The notes under the pieces: generated by a model | The model's input: the letters and a program-made list of their open reading frames with translations, nothing else | Databases searched by the model: none | What the model was told of the DNA's origin: nothing | Translations under genes and position numbers: made by a program | Origin: Sorex araneus | Lineage: Eukaryota; Chordata; Mammalia; Eulipotyphla; Soricidae | Reading direction: 5' to 3' | Assembly: GCF_027595985.1 (NCBI RefSeq) | Contig: NC_073303.1 | Location: forward strand, 375,674,803 to 375,738,802 | DNA length: 64,000 nt | Shown: one piece after another, positions 36,721 through 47,150 of the stretch | How the letters are laid out: every line of letters begins with the position of its first letter | Numbering within the stretch: position 1 is the first letter of the stretch

Positions 36721-37035
36721 CGCTCTACACAGAGATGCTTGGTTCTGGTCAACATCACCTTAATCTAGGCTCACGTTATGAAGACAATACAAATCTTGTT
36801 CTTTCTTCAACTGTGTTCAAATTTTTAAGCTACTTTGTTAACTCAGAAACATTAACACATTAAGAGAAAACAAAAACAATTTGCCATAATGTTTCTCTGA
36901 AACAATATTAGAGTATCTAGAGATGGGATTGGAGACTCCGTGAGAGCATCACAAAGCATCTTTAAGGTTCTAGTTGGGCTTTTAAAACTCAAATATCAGA
37001 AACAAGGCAAAGAGGGAAATGAAACATTCACTCAC

Positions 37036-37374
37036 CGAATGAAACCACCCGGATCATCTTCTCCCAACTTCCGTAAGGGAAGGTGTGAAGAGAGCAGGAG
37101 TAGAAGCCAACGTCAGCTTCCGAGGCATTGTGAAAATACAAGGTCATATCGTTGGGAGCCCCAGTTAAATTTAAAAAGGAAACCTTCTCAGCGTAAGCTT
37201 CTCTGATGTCCATGCCGTGGGTCGGGTTGAAGATTGCTATGGACTCTTTCTCTGTAGTGTTGATCTTGAACCACTCCATCTGGGTGAGAATGCCCGCTGA
37301 TGGATACACGCACTCCAGAGTCATATTCTCAGCCAGTCGGACAGTCGTATCCCAAAACATCTCCTCACCTAGAG
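37036..37374 (-). CDS. CD226: CD226 (DNAM-1) exon encoding the first Ig V-type domain
   Basis: CD226 is a type I membrane receptor on NK and T cells that binds the nectin-family ligands PVR (CD155) and nectin-2 (CD112) and promotes cytotoxicity and adhesion. This 339-nt exon encodes residues 16-128 and the start of a split codon. Visible features are the disulfide cysteines C37 and C109, the DVGFYSC F-strand motif, and four N-glycosylation sequons (N32, N54, N84, N98). The three PVR-family binding motifs are intact: LTQ (45-47), AX6G (A62 to G69) and TFP (113-115). The acceptor is the AG at 37375-37376 and the donor is GTGAGT at 37035-37030. Both ends are phase 1, as expected for an Ig exon. 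Residue matches to human CD226 are from memory. There is no frameshift or internal stop, and compared with human there is about one extra residue near position 57. I am very confident of the family and confident of the orthologue. Confidence 0.93.
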
Positions 37375-37657
37375 CTAGAAGGTACAGCACATTGATTCCA
37401 TTAGCCAGACACCAAAGCACCAACCAGCTATCTTCAGCTAATTTTAAGATTCCTAAGATATACAGATACTAAACTGAGACACTGGTCAAGGCCCCCAGTT
37501 TCTTAGTTTGCACCGGTTTCCACTACCGATCGTTGGAGCCTGAGTTTCACTGAACAAGTAAGAAAGAATCTAATCCAGCTAAAGAGCATCATAAATACTG
37601 AACGAATTATAAGATCAAGACAGGAGTTAATTTTTAAAATGAAGACATTATCTTTAC

Positions 37658-37703
37658 CTTTGTGCGCATGAAGAATTGCCAAGAGGACAGGAAGATAATC
37701 CAT
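37658..37703 (-). CDS. CD226: CD226 first coding exon, start of the signal peptide
   Basis: This exon encodes the first 15 residues (MDYLPVLLAILHAHK) and the first base of codon 16. It is the hydrophobic leader that sends CD226 into the secretory pathway. The MDY start and leucine-rich core match the human leader as I recall it. The donor is GTAAAG, directly after the G at 37658. Joining in phase 1 to the exon starting at 37374 gives ...HAHK-ALGEE..., against ...VYR-ALCEE... in human, so the join is supported by both phase and sequence. The human leader cysteine at position 18 is glycine here. The ATG at 37703-37701 has GAG before it and G at +4, an acceptable Kozak context. The intron to the V exon is only 283 nt. 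The next exons (second Ig domain, transmembrane, cytoplasmic tail) are not visible in this window. Confidence 0.9.
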
Positions 37704-37808
37704 CTCTGGAAATGGTTTGGGAGCCTGGTCGATAGAAATGAAAATTCTTTTGTTAAGAGCAGAGGAACTGTTTCCTTCCTCTTAGATGGTATCAACAGGC
37801 TCGTCTTT
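37704..37808 (-). other. CD226: Probable CD226 5' UTR with upstream splice acceptor
   Basis: Directly before the start codon on the minus strand are about 105 nt of non-coding leader. They are preceded by a strong pyrimidine tract ending in CTTCAG, with the AG at 37810-37809. This predicts that the first coding exon runs 37808-37658 and is spliced to a noncoding exon further upstream (above 37840), whose position I could not fix. A weaker AG at 37715-37714 would shorten the leader. This is inferred from splice signals only; no transcript was available. Confidence 0.55.
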
Positions 37809-38378
37809 CTGAAGCAGAAACAAAGGGAAAAAGAGGTTTTAGTTTCAAAGTCTGGTTTTCTCTCGCTGGCGGGGAGGGCAGATTCGAATTATCTCTCCCT
37901 CGGGGGAACAGCTTATTCTCAAGCTTCCAACTTCAGCGAAGCTTCGTTCACTGAGCAGACGTTGGCTGAGGACCACTGGCTGCTGTCCGCGGCGAAGGCT
38001 CCTGGCAGAGCTGTAGGTCCATTGCGTCCCAAACCCTCGCCTGGAGGAGCCGCTATGGCAGTGCGAGGGCACAGAAACTCAGAGAAGTCAGAACTGGGCA
38101 CATGGGTAAGCGCTCGAGGAAAACGAGAGCGGGAGTGTAGAAAGAGGGAGGGAGACAGAAGCGCCCAGGAAGTCTTTCCCCAGCACACAAGACAGAAAGC
38201 GCAAGGGGAGGGGCCTGCGGCTGGGGGGAGGGGGCCTTGAAAGAAAAAAACGTGAGACCACATGGAGCTCTTGCCAGAAAGAAGAGGGGGAAGGGTGTAG
38301 GTCCGTCTGGTTATGTGTCAACTGCACGGCGAAGGGTTAACTGGCCTCATGCAATGAACTTAAGGCAGTATATTCTGA

Positions 38379-38655
38379 TCATGACTTTTTTTTTAATTTA
38401 CTTATTTTTTAATTAATAAGTCACCATGAGGGTCCAGTTACAGATTTATGCATTTTCGTGCTTGTGTTTCCCTCATACGGTGTTCGAGAGCCCATCCCTC
38501 CACCAGCGTCCATTCTGAAAACGTTGGTCAGATGCCACGAAGTAGGCGGCAGTGCCTTCACCGTAGGCGTGTTGCCAGGCCGAAGCCTCTTCCATCCTTG
38601 CCAAGGGGAGTGCTGACCTCCTCTCCTTTCATTCAACACCCTGGTCATGACTTTT
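38379..38655 (-). mobile_element. L1 3' end insertion with TSD
   Basis: 11-bp TSD TCATGACTTTT at 38379-38389 and 38645-38655 bounds a 255-bp insert. On the minus strand it ends TGACTTATTAATTAAA plus A-rich tail. The part beyond 38520 is not recognisable as the standard G-rich block. Confidence 0.75.
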
Positions 38656-38753
38656 AAGTGTTCATCTGACTCTGGCAAAAATGTTACGATACGATGATTG
38701 GAATCTACCACAAGTGTGTGTGGGGTGGAGGGTAGGTAAGATACATCGCTTCA

Positions 38754-38931
38754 GGGGCTGGAGCCATAGCACAGCGGGGAGGGCGTTTGCCTTGCTCGAG
38801 GTCGACCGGGTTTGATTCCCAGCATCCCATATGGTCCGCTGAGCACCACCAGGAGTAACTCTTGAGTGCAAAGCCAGGAGGTAACCCCTGTGCATTGCCG
38901 GGTGTGATGCAAAAAGCAAAAAAAAAAAAAA
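38754..38931 (+). mobile_element. SOR-type SINE
   Basis: 10-bp repeat AAGATACATC at 38738-38747 and 38932-38941 (six extra bases before the head); 16-A tail. Confidence 0.93.
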
Positions 38932-38999
38932 AAGATACATCCGATTAACTTTAGTCACTCAGCCCAAAGAAGAATTTAGAATATTCCAGACCAAGATAT

Positions 39000-39415
39000 C
39001 CTGAAGACATACACTATAAAAGCCACCTTGAACAAAGGAACGGGCACATATGTTGCCTGAGCCCATGTGCTGCTTGTACCCCTCTTGAGATGTGGACTTT
39101 CATGCTTTTGTGTCTAGTGCTGGGGTGTGTGTCGGGGTCTCTCTGCCCTTGGGGAAGCCCGGGTTCTCTCTTGAGCACGAGACTCTCCACTCTCTCCCAC
39201 TCTCCCCCTCCTTCGCTTCAAAACCTCCAAATAAAAACTGTAATTTCACCGCTTGCCTACTCCTGAAATTCCTTTCTGCCAGGCGAGACAAGAACCCAGT
39301 AGCCCTGGGTCCCGGGGCAGCGGCGGATGGGGAGAAAGTGACCGTCCCTCTCCTCCCCGCTTCACAGGAGCCACCAGGCACCCCCTGCCGCCCCCGACTT
39401 CAAACTGCTGATCTG
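39000..39415 (+). mobile_element. ERV LTR, family copy C
   Basis: TATAAAAG at 39015-39022 within TATAAAAGCCACCTTGA, the GGGGAAGCCCGGGTTCTCTC leader, CCAAATAAAAACTG (AATAAA at 39230-39235), CCTGAAATTCCTTTCTGCC and the CTCCTCCCCGCTTCACA block. Promoter and polyA signal are 215 bp apart. No adjoining viral genes are present. Confidence 0.72.
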
Positions 39416-40003
39416 GGCACAGTGAAGAGTAGGGCTGGAGAACCCAGGCACGGCCTGAGCTGGCCCGAGAGATGAAAGAAACGATCCCTATCCATGTCAG
39501 GGTGACAGGTTCTGTCTCTGGGCCCTGCTCCCCCCGTTGTGTGGCCAACGGAAAAAGCAAACAGACAGACCAGAACAGTGCTCAGGCCCTGCGGGCAGAG
39601 CTGCCCAAAGGAAGCCAGCCTGAGGGCAAGGAGGGGCGGGAGCCGGGAAGGGTCCCGGTCTCGGGCACTGCGGGGGCAGCCTGGAGACAGCGAACCCAGC
39701 AAGGCTGGAGGCAGGGAAGATGGTACGAAAAAACAGCTTCCCTGTACCCCAAGTCGATTAGAAAACAGGGGCTCCCCCCACCCCCCATAATCTATCTCCT
39801 GCCCCTTTCCACAACACGGAAGAACCTTGATACCAAGGCTGCAGGGAAGGCCACTTGCTGTGTGGGAGAGCGGGGAGGAGAGCGGAGTCCACACACAGGG
39901 CAGACCTTGGGCTGCAGGGGTGGGAAACACACGGCCTTATGTCGGGCGTCCTGGGTTGGCAGTAGGTATGAAGCCGAGAAAGATGGTCATTGTTAGTTCA
40001 TTG

Positions 40004-40254
40004 CACTGTCTGTAGCACTGTAGTCCCGTTGTTCATCAATGTGCTCAAGCGGGCACCAGTAACGTCTCCATTGTGAGCCTTATTGTGACTGTTTTTGGCA
40101 TATCGAATATGCCACGGGGAGCTTGCCAGGATCTGCCGTGCGGGCGGGATACTCTGGATAGCTGGCCGGGCTCTCTGAGAGGGACAGAGAAATCGAACCC
40201 GGGTCAGCCGCGTGCAAGGCAAGAGCCCTACCTGCTGTGCTATGGCTCCAGTCC
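40004..40254 (-). mobile_element. Second-type SINE, full length
   Basis: tRNA-like head at the high-coordinate end (B box intact), body ending in CACTGTAGTCCCGTTGTT-type sequence at the low end. Short flanking repeat CATTGC. Confidence 0.9.
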
Positions 40255-40814
40255 GCATTGCCAGTCCCCATAAGTCTCTCTGGAAATCACTGCAAAGCCA
40301 ACGCTTACCTGAAGACGCTGGCGTTTGCATTGTGTGGGTTTCCCTCAATGAACGGCACGAGCCCCTCGCACGTGCCCCGGGCCTTCCCAGGGGCAGAAGC
40401 CACCCCACTGGCCTCGGCTCTGCCTCTCTGGGCAGCGCTCGGCTCCCTCGCCCGACGGCGAGTGCAGATGGCACCTCCAGAGCCGCCCGGGAGGGCTCAG
40501 GGGCCGGCTCCAGGGCACAGCTTGAGGATAAACCGCCGGCCATAAACACTGCGAAAGAGCTTAGCCCGGGTTGTCAGACTAATGATTTATGGCATCAAAG
40601 AGCATTACGTCCTTATTAAACAAGCGCCCGAACATATGAGAGATGGAGGTTGCATCTGTGTGTGCACAGGTGTGCCAGCGGGTGAGCGAGGTGGCATGCG
40701 CAGGTGAGAACGGCTGAGGGACGAAGCATCTGTCTGCATGGCACGGCCGGAGAAGGCACGGAGAGGAGCCGGCTCTGCCCACGCCCTCGCGGGGCCCCTC
40801 CCCCTGCAGGTAGG

Positions 40815-41280
40815 AATCAGCCAGATGGGGGGATTCTGGAGAAAGGGGTTCTCTCGTCTGCCTTGAGTTGGGAGTGAGTCAGGTTCTGGGGGAGAAGGCA
40901 GCTGGGGTCAAGGATAGGAGGGTGTTGGTATACCGTGACACGCATAGATGGAAAGGAGCAACACGGACGGGAACTGCGTGCTGAGAGGAGGGAGAGGAGC
41001 ACACAGGATGGCCTCTCAGTGTCTGTGCTGCAGACCTTAATGCCCAGAAGGGGAGGGGGGTGGGGAGAGAGGGGAGGAGGGGAGAAGGGAAGCACCTGCC
41101 ATAGAGCCGTAGAGGCAGGCTGGGGGGAAAGGGGGTGACGGGAGGGAAACTGAGGCCATTGGGGATGGGAAATGGACACTGGTGGAGGGAAGGGTGTTGG
41201 GTCATTGTAGGGCAGCAGCTTTGGAACTGTATCTCTCATGGTGACTCAACTGCAAATATAGAACTAAAGAAAAAAAAAAG
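40815..41280 (+). mobile_element. L1 3' end, longer copy
   Basis: Includes upstream 3' UTR sequence (GGAAAGGAGCAACACGGACG, CTCAGTGTCTGTGCTGCAGA) before the AATGCCCAGAAGGGGAGG tract, and ends CTCATGGTGACTCAACTG plus A-rich tail. Confidence 0.75.
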
Positions 41281-42397
41281 TTGGAGTAAACCCTGAGTCC
41301 CCACAGCTCACCAAGGTGGGAGACAAGGAGCAGAACCGTTCATGTGTCCAGGAGCATCTTCAACCCCACGGGGACCTCGGCTTCTGGTGATGGCTGGAGC
41401 CTGAGCCCCGCCTCAGGGGCATCAGACCCCACGCCCGACCCTCTCCCCCCCCACAGGTTGCGTGCTCTCCGAGAAGAGCTGTTATTCGGGGCCCCCAGCA
41501 CCCACACAAAGCTCGTGACTCCCCGTCACAGACACAGCCAAAGGGCTGGGTGAGGGAGTAAGGAAAATAAAAATAAATAGACCATAATGTGAACGGGGGC
41601 CTGGGGTCACAGCGCCCCGCGAAGGGCGCGGAGGACCGTGTGGCTGTGGCGAAGGGGCTGTGGGTGAGTGTTATTTATCAACATCCACGCGGAGACCGAC
41701 AGACAGCGCGCGCCCCACTCGGGGTGCGTCGGCAACCATTGTTTGCATGATTTATGAAGAGGTTTTGGCTTGAGGTTTTTTTCTAATAGAGCTGTCGGTG
41801 GAAGAGTTTCGTCCTCCAGGAAGTCATTAATCAAAACATTACTGGGTTTCTCTCCCATGGAACCTCAAGTGTAGGACTCACCTCGCAGCTTGCAGGCTCC
41901 AGGGGAGGCAGGGCGGCCCCTTACACGCGCTGTCCCCCCACCCACACCCCTTTGCGGGGGCCAACAGACGAGCGCCTCTGTCTGCTGGACTGTTGCTGCT
42001 ACAGAAGTCTCCCTCCTTCCAGAACCTTCCCCAGGCCCACCTTCCCTCGCAACATAGATGGGAGGAGTCTGCCCTGATCGCTCCTCACTTGCTCGGACAC
42101 TGAGGACCCGCCCTGTTCTTGGAGAACTAACCGCGGGGCTGGGAAGCTGCCCCCCTTTTTCTCAGACACAAGAGTTAGTGCGTTCTGGCGACAATCTGGT
42201 GGCTCGATAGAGCTCCCTGTTCTTGCTTTGTGCTCCTAGCCTCAATGCCTCCTTTATTTACTTATTTTTTTTAATAATGTAGGAGTCCTGCTATTTATTC
42301 AGCCATTGGTTAAACTGATTGAGTTGGGCGTGAACTCCACATTCCTTTTTTTTTTATTCTATCCTGAATGTTAATTTTATTTTATTATTATTTCCCC

Positions 42398-42640
42398 TCT
42401 TTTTTTTTTTTTTGATTCACCGTGAGACACAGTTGCAAAGCTTTCATGTTTGAGCTTCGGTCATACAATCACCAAACACCCATCTCTTCACCAGTGCACA
42501 TTTTTCACCACCAAAACCCCCAGTATCCCCCCCATACACAACCCGTTGCAACCCTTCCCCTGCCTGCATGGCAAACAATTTCCCCTATGCTCTCTCTCTC
42601 TCTACTTTGGTTACATTCGATATTTCCACAGCAGCCCCAC
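42398..42640 (-). mobile_element. L1 3' end
   Basis: Poly-T then GATTCACCGTGAGACACAGT at the tail side. C-rich middle and a CT tract (GA on the minus strand) at 42588-42603. TACTTTGGTTACATTCGATA is shared, in reverse, with the copy at 50690. Confidence 0.8.
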
Positions 42641-43500
42641 CTCCACTCAATGCCTCCTTTAGAGAAACTTCCCCAGGAGGGACGCCCCGTGTCCCTCTAA
42701 CCAGGGTGCCCTGGGAAACGTCCCAGCCGGTTCCCTGTCCCGCAGCACTGAGCCGCTCGCCAAGGGGAGTGCGCTTGCTCCAAGCCCAGGTTCCTCCAGG
42801 GCGCGGCCCTGCGTTTTCAGCCGGGCCTGCGGCCACCTGTGTTGTGGTCACTGCTCGCAGCTCACCAGCCCAAGTCCCGACAACAACTCGGTGCAGCTTT
42901 GATGAGCCGCGGCCGCGACCTCAGGTGGCCTCCAAGCCCCGGGCGTTTGCTCTCTGATCTGTCTGAGGGAAAAACAAGCCCCAGATGAAGGCCTCTGTGC
43001 TGGCCCCTCCCAGGCCCACCCCTAACCTCCCTGCAGTTTCAGCCTCTCCCCAAAGGCTGGTTTTTAATCAACTTGGAGTTTCCAGAGCAGCCCAGTCAGG
43101 TCATCTGCCGGGTAAGACCCGGCTCCTTCGCCTACGGAAAGACTCGGCCCGAAATTGCCTTTGCTCTAACTGATAACCCTGCCCCAGAGCCTCCATTTGC
43201 GACTGTAAAATCCTTCACTGGGCGCGAGTGCCTGCAGGGCCTCAGGAGGAAGGCCTTCTCCCGTCATTTCATCCCGCCGGAGGAGTCTTGGAAGGAATTC
43301 GGATGGGTCTTATTATTATTTTTTTTTTAAAACAGATGCCTTCCAGGGGAAGAGCGCATCCACCTTTTGTGAGAAGTAAATACCTGCTCTTGGTTTGTTT
43401 CCTAATTTCAAGTTGCATCCAAAAGCCATGGTGATGGGAATAGGCTAGTGCTGACATACAGCAGAGACAGAACAGAGTTGAGAGCCCAGATATAAAGCGT

Positions 43501-43746
43501 TGTGTATAGCACAGCGGGTAGGGCATTTGCCTTGCAGGCGGCCGACCTGGGTTCAATTCCTCCATCCCTCTCAGAGAGTCCAAAACGCTACTGAGAGTAT
43601 CCCGCCCACACGGCAGAGCCTGGCAAGCTCCCCGTGGCGTATTCAATATGCCAAAAACAGTAACAACAAGTCTCACAATGGAGACATTACTGGTGCCCGC
43701 TCAAGCAAGTCAATGAACAATGGGACGACAATGCTACAGAGCTACA
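43501..43746 (+). mobile_element. Second-type SINE, nearly full length
   Basis: Head begins at TATAGCACAGCGGGTAGGGC. Body TATTCAATATGCCAAAAACA, GTTACTGGTGCC-like block, end GACGACAATGCTACAGAG. Confidence 0.9.
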
Positions 43747-44771
43747 GTATGTTGTTAACTAGTACTTGACCAAGGAACCTAGAATATTCTTTGGTGGGGA
43801 GAAGCAGCTTCTCCTCAAACGGGTGCTGGCAAAACTGGGCATTCCCATGCAGAAGAGGGGACTGTCCCTTATTTTACAGCACAGATATTTGTGTTTCTTT
43901 TCTTTTCCTTTCTTAATTTTATTTTTATAAAGTTGTTCACAATAACTGATTACGTTCAATATCCCAACACCAGGCGCTCCATCCTTACGCTTTTCCACCA
44001 CCGTTATTTTGAATTTTCCCACCAACGCCCCACGCCTGCCCGCGAAGCAGGTCCTAAACAATTGATTTTGCATTGCTTGTGGTGATGTCCAGCTTGGGCT
44101 ATTTGGGATCGAAAATAATCCCCAAAAGTGCCCTTAGAGGAAAGAGTGCGAAGATAGCTGTATCTCGGATACTTGTGCTTCTTCTTGAAGGCTGGAAGGT
44201 TGGGCTTGACAGGCTGCTCCCAGTTCAGTGCTCCTCATCTGACCTACTCTCAGCCCGTCTCTGAAGTCTCTGAAGCCACAGACACGCTACTCGAAACCAC
44301 ACCTTTCTGCTCGCCATACTTCTTCCCCTGCTCTGCCTACTGTGCTCCTGGCACTGTCCAAACTTGGGGGCACCGTCACTTCCTGTCTTCTGCCCTGGGG
44401 TGCACCGACCCTGAAGGTGAGAATCCCGGTCCCTGTGTCACAGGCTGAGCTTCCTGTTTCCTGTGGCCTCTCGGCCAAACCCCCCAGGCCGCACTCTGCA
44501 CAGGCACCGCCCCCGCTGTCTCATGCCCCCGCGTGAGGAGCACAGGGGCTTCCGGCCCGCCGGGCTTGCCCGCACCCGTTCCTGAGCTCCACTCCCCCAT
44601 TTCTCCAGGAGCCGTTGGAGGGAAGCTCTCGTAATCACTCAGCAAACGCCACTGTTTTAAGAATCAAGCCCGAGGAGCCCCCAGACGCACTGCAGCACTA
44701 GTCACAAAAACCTACATCGAGAGGTTGCCGCGGGTCCACAACAGATGGGCGGGAAAAGAAACTGTGGTCTG

Positions 44772-44960
44772 GGGCCAGAGAGATAGTGCAGTGGGTAGGG
44801 TGCTGGCTTGGCACGGAGTAGGCCAAGCCTTGATTTCCAGCATCGATGCCTTTGGGTCTCTGGGCCCACGGGAAGTGAGCCCTGAGCACAGAGCCAGGAG
44901 GAAGCCCTGAGCACCGTCAGGGGTGGCTCCCAGACAACAACAGATACAAAAATAAACAGA
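44772..44960 (+). mobile_element. Diverged SOR-related SINE
   Basis: GGGGCCAGAGAGATAGTGCA head, body GAGCCAGGAGGAAGCCCTGA, end GGTGGCTCCCAGACAAC. Confidence 0.85.
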
Positions 44961-44964
44961 GAGG

Positions 44965-45300
44965 GCAAGAAAGCGCGGTCTGTGTGCACAGCGGAATACT
45001 GCTCCGCTCTGAGGAAGGATCGTTTCCCTGCAGCCGACAGAACCGGAGGGGCAATGCGAAGTGGAAAAAAAGTCAGAAGCACAAATATCAAATGATGTTT
45101 ATGAACCAACACAAATGCAAACTCGGGGAGTCTCACAACAAAATGGTGGTTTCAGAAGGGAAGCGGGTGGGGCTGGCCTGGCGAACGGGTGACGGGTGTG
45201 GCGTGAAGGGGTAAAACTCCCCCCACTGGCAGTGCTGTACCCAGTGTCCCCTCAACCAGAGTAAACAAAATAAAGTAAAATCATTAAAAATAAAAACCGT
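44965..45300 (+). mobile_element. Older L1 3' end (end of ORF2 and 3' UTR)
   Basis: Sequence like the mammalian L1 ORF2 terminus (AGCGGAATACTGCTCCGCTC, AAATATCAAATGATGTTTAT), then a short G-rich 3' UTR (GTGAAGGGGTAAAACT) and an A-rich tail. It differs from the shrew-type L1 ends, so it belongs to an older subfamily. Confidence 0.7.
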
Positions 45301-45929
45301 CCAGAAATATACCCATTTCCGGAAACAACACATGCCCGAGTCTAGCGTGTTCCAATCTCGGCTCTCGCCCTCCACGCTGCACACCCTTGGGGGCTGAGCC
45401 AGGCGGGGGAGCGTGCTGTGCCTCCTCCTCGCTCTCAGACAAACCCCACGCCAAGCCGCACCCTGCTGGTTCTGCCTCTTCTTCCCCAGTTGTCTCCTGC
45501 CCATCAGAGCACTCCCTGGGGTCCAGAGCTTTCTTACCCTTGCCCACGGCCGAGTTCGCGTCCACTCTGCTCTCGAGACGCCCTTTCCAGGTTTGATTGG
45601 GCAGGCTTTGCTTCCTCTGATGCTGAAAGTGCTCACGAGGCCGGGGGTGCCCCCAAGCACAGTGCCTGAGACCAAGAGTTGAACCCTCAGCCTCACCTCA
45701 ATGCGCGAGTGCAGCCCTGTAAGGTGCCGCTCTCGGGGGAACCCTGTGTTCACACCCAGTGCATGGTCTCTGGTACAGCGCCACCAAGTGTGCCTCGGAA
45801 CAGCCCAACCCCCAGATGCGACAATGACCACAGAAGGGAAGGGAGCAGGAGAGAGAGGAAGCGTTCACGGTGTCCCCTAAGGCTCGTCCCCTCCAGCTGG
45901 GCGGCGCCAGGCTCCTAGAGACACAGTCA

Positions 45930-46070
45930 CTTGGGGCTAGAGCGAGAGTCGGGGCGGGGAAGGCATCTGAGCCGGGTTCCACACTCCTGGCGCCCTGGAG
46001 GGTTTCCCGAGCTCCGCCAGGAGTGATCCCTGAGCACAGAGCCAGGAGTAAGCCCAGGCTACTGCAGCTG
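45930..46070 (+). mobile_element. Diverged SINE
   Basis: GGGGCTAGAGCGAGAGTCGG head; body TCCGCCAGGAGTGATCCCTG, GAGCCAGGAGTAAGCCC. Confidence 0.8.
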
Positions 46071-46993
46071 AGCCCCCCCGACTTCATGCCCTTCACCCCG
46101 ATCGGAGGAGGACACGAGAATGCAGAGGAGGCGGCCCTAGGCGGCTCTCCACCGAGCTGACCCTGGCCTGCAGCAGGCCCTTGCTGTGTCCGAGAAGGAA
46201 GATGTGTCATCTTCCAGCGTGCAGATGTCACTGAGCGTCGGGTGGGCCACAGACAGCTTCCGGAAACCCCCCTGCCCGAAACAAGAGGGGACGCTCTCAA
46301 AATTTAAAAATAGAGCTGCTATCTGTTCCGGCCAGTCCACGCCAGTGTCATGCCAACAGGCACAAAAACACAAGGCAGAGAAGACACATCGGAACCAACG
46401 TGCGTGATGGCGCTATCTGCAACCAACAGCCAGGACCGTCAACAGCTCTGGAGCCCGGCCGCAGGCGAGAGGGTAGAGAAATGGGTCTGAGAGACGAAAT
46501 GCTCACCGTGGGATACACTTCGCTGTGCGAGAAAGTCTGGTGGTTCGCTGAACACGCGTGGGGCTAGAGAGCGTCCTGTTAAAGTGGAACATGACGGAGG
46601 AAGGGAAGGCAGACGCCAGGCGTGGGAATGAACAATATCCAGTGAGAACAAAGCCATGGACTCCGACCACAGAACTGAGGGGCAAAGGGGGCGGTGAAAG
46701 AGAGCTGAAGGGGGGAGGGGGCCGAGCGGACTGAGGCGGCGGGGTCGGGACACTCCGGTAGCGGGTGAAGTACAGTCACATTGCACCATAAAACACCCAG
46801 ACTCCTGTAAAGAAATATGACCTTCATTGAAGTTAATTCAAGTCATTTAACTAACACTACCTTAGTTAATACTGATTTTAAATTAAAATTTTAGTAAATA
46901 AATTTTTAATAAATTAATTAAAATAAAGTAAATAAAATGTAAGACATAAAATTCATATAATTTCTTAATTTTTATAAATGAACTAAAAGGCTA

Positions 46994-47150
46994 GGGGCCA
47001 GAAAGGTAGGACAGTGGTCGGGCACTTGGCCTGGTAGCGGCCGACTGGCTTCCATCTGCAGCACCCCCTGGGGTCCCCTGAGCACCGCCAGGAGTGGTCC
47101 CTGAGTGCCAAGGCAGGCACTGGGTGTGGCCCAAACCTCCCCTCCCTCCA
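46994..47150 (+). mobile_element. Diverged SINE
   Basis: GGGGCCAGAAAGGTAGGACA head, body ACCGCCAGGAGTGGTCCCTG, end GGGTGTGGCCCAAACC. Confidence 0.82.

Larger units (their letters stand above)
1..37035 (-). other. CD226: Large CD226 intron after the V-domain exon (partial)
   Basis: No exon for the second Ig domain, transmembrane segment or ITT-bearing tail was seen on the minus strand, so this is read as one long intron leaving the left edge. Stretches over 300 bases in which I see neither gene nor clear repeat are: 171-603, 1651-2389, 3036-3548, 3718-5386, 6046-7140, 7426-9884, 12600-13786, 14606-14929, 16746-17687, 18041-19468, 19829-20490, 20750-22687, 22816-23689, 24441-24929, 25500-27529, 28041-28958, 30351-31065 and 36721-37035. 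Many are GC-rich and carry chance open frames with no recognisable domain. Old, diverged repeats could be hidden in them. Confidence 0.65.

Noticed and set aside
1-37035. CD226 second Ig domain, transmembrane and cytoplasmic exons
   Set aside because: I looked for the second Ig domain and the tyrosine-bearing tail on the minus strand and found no convincing match, so they probably lie outside the window.
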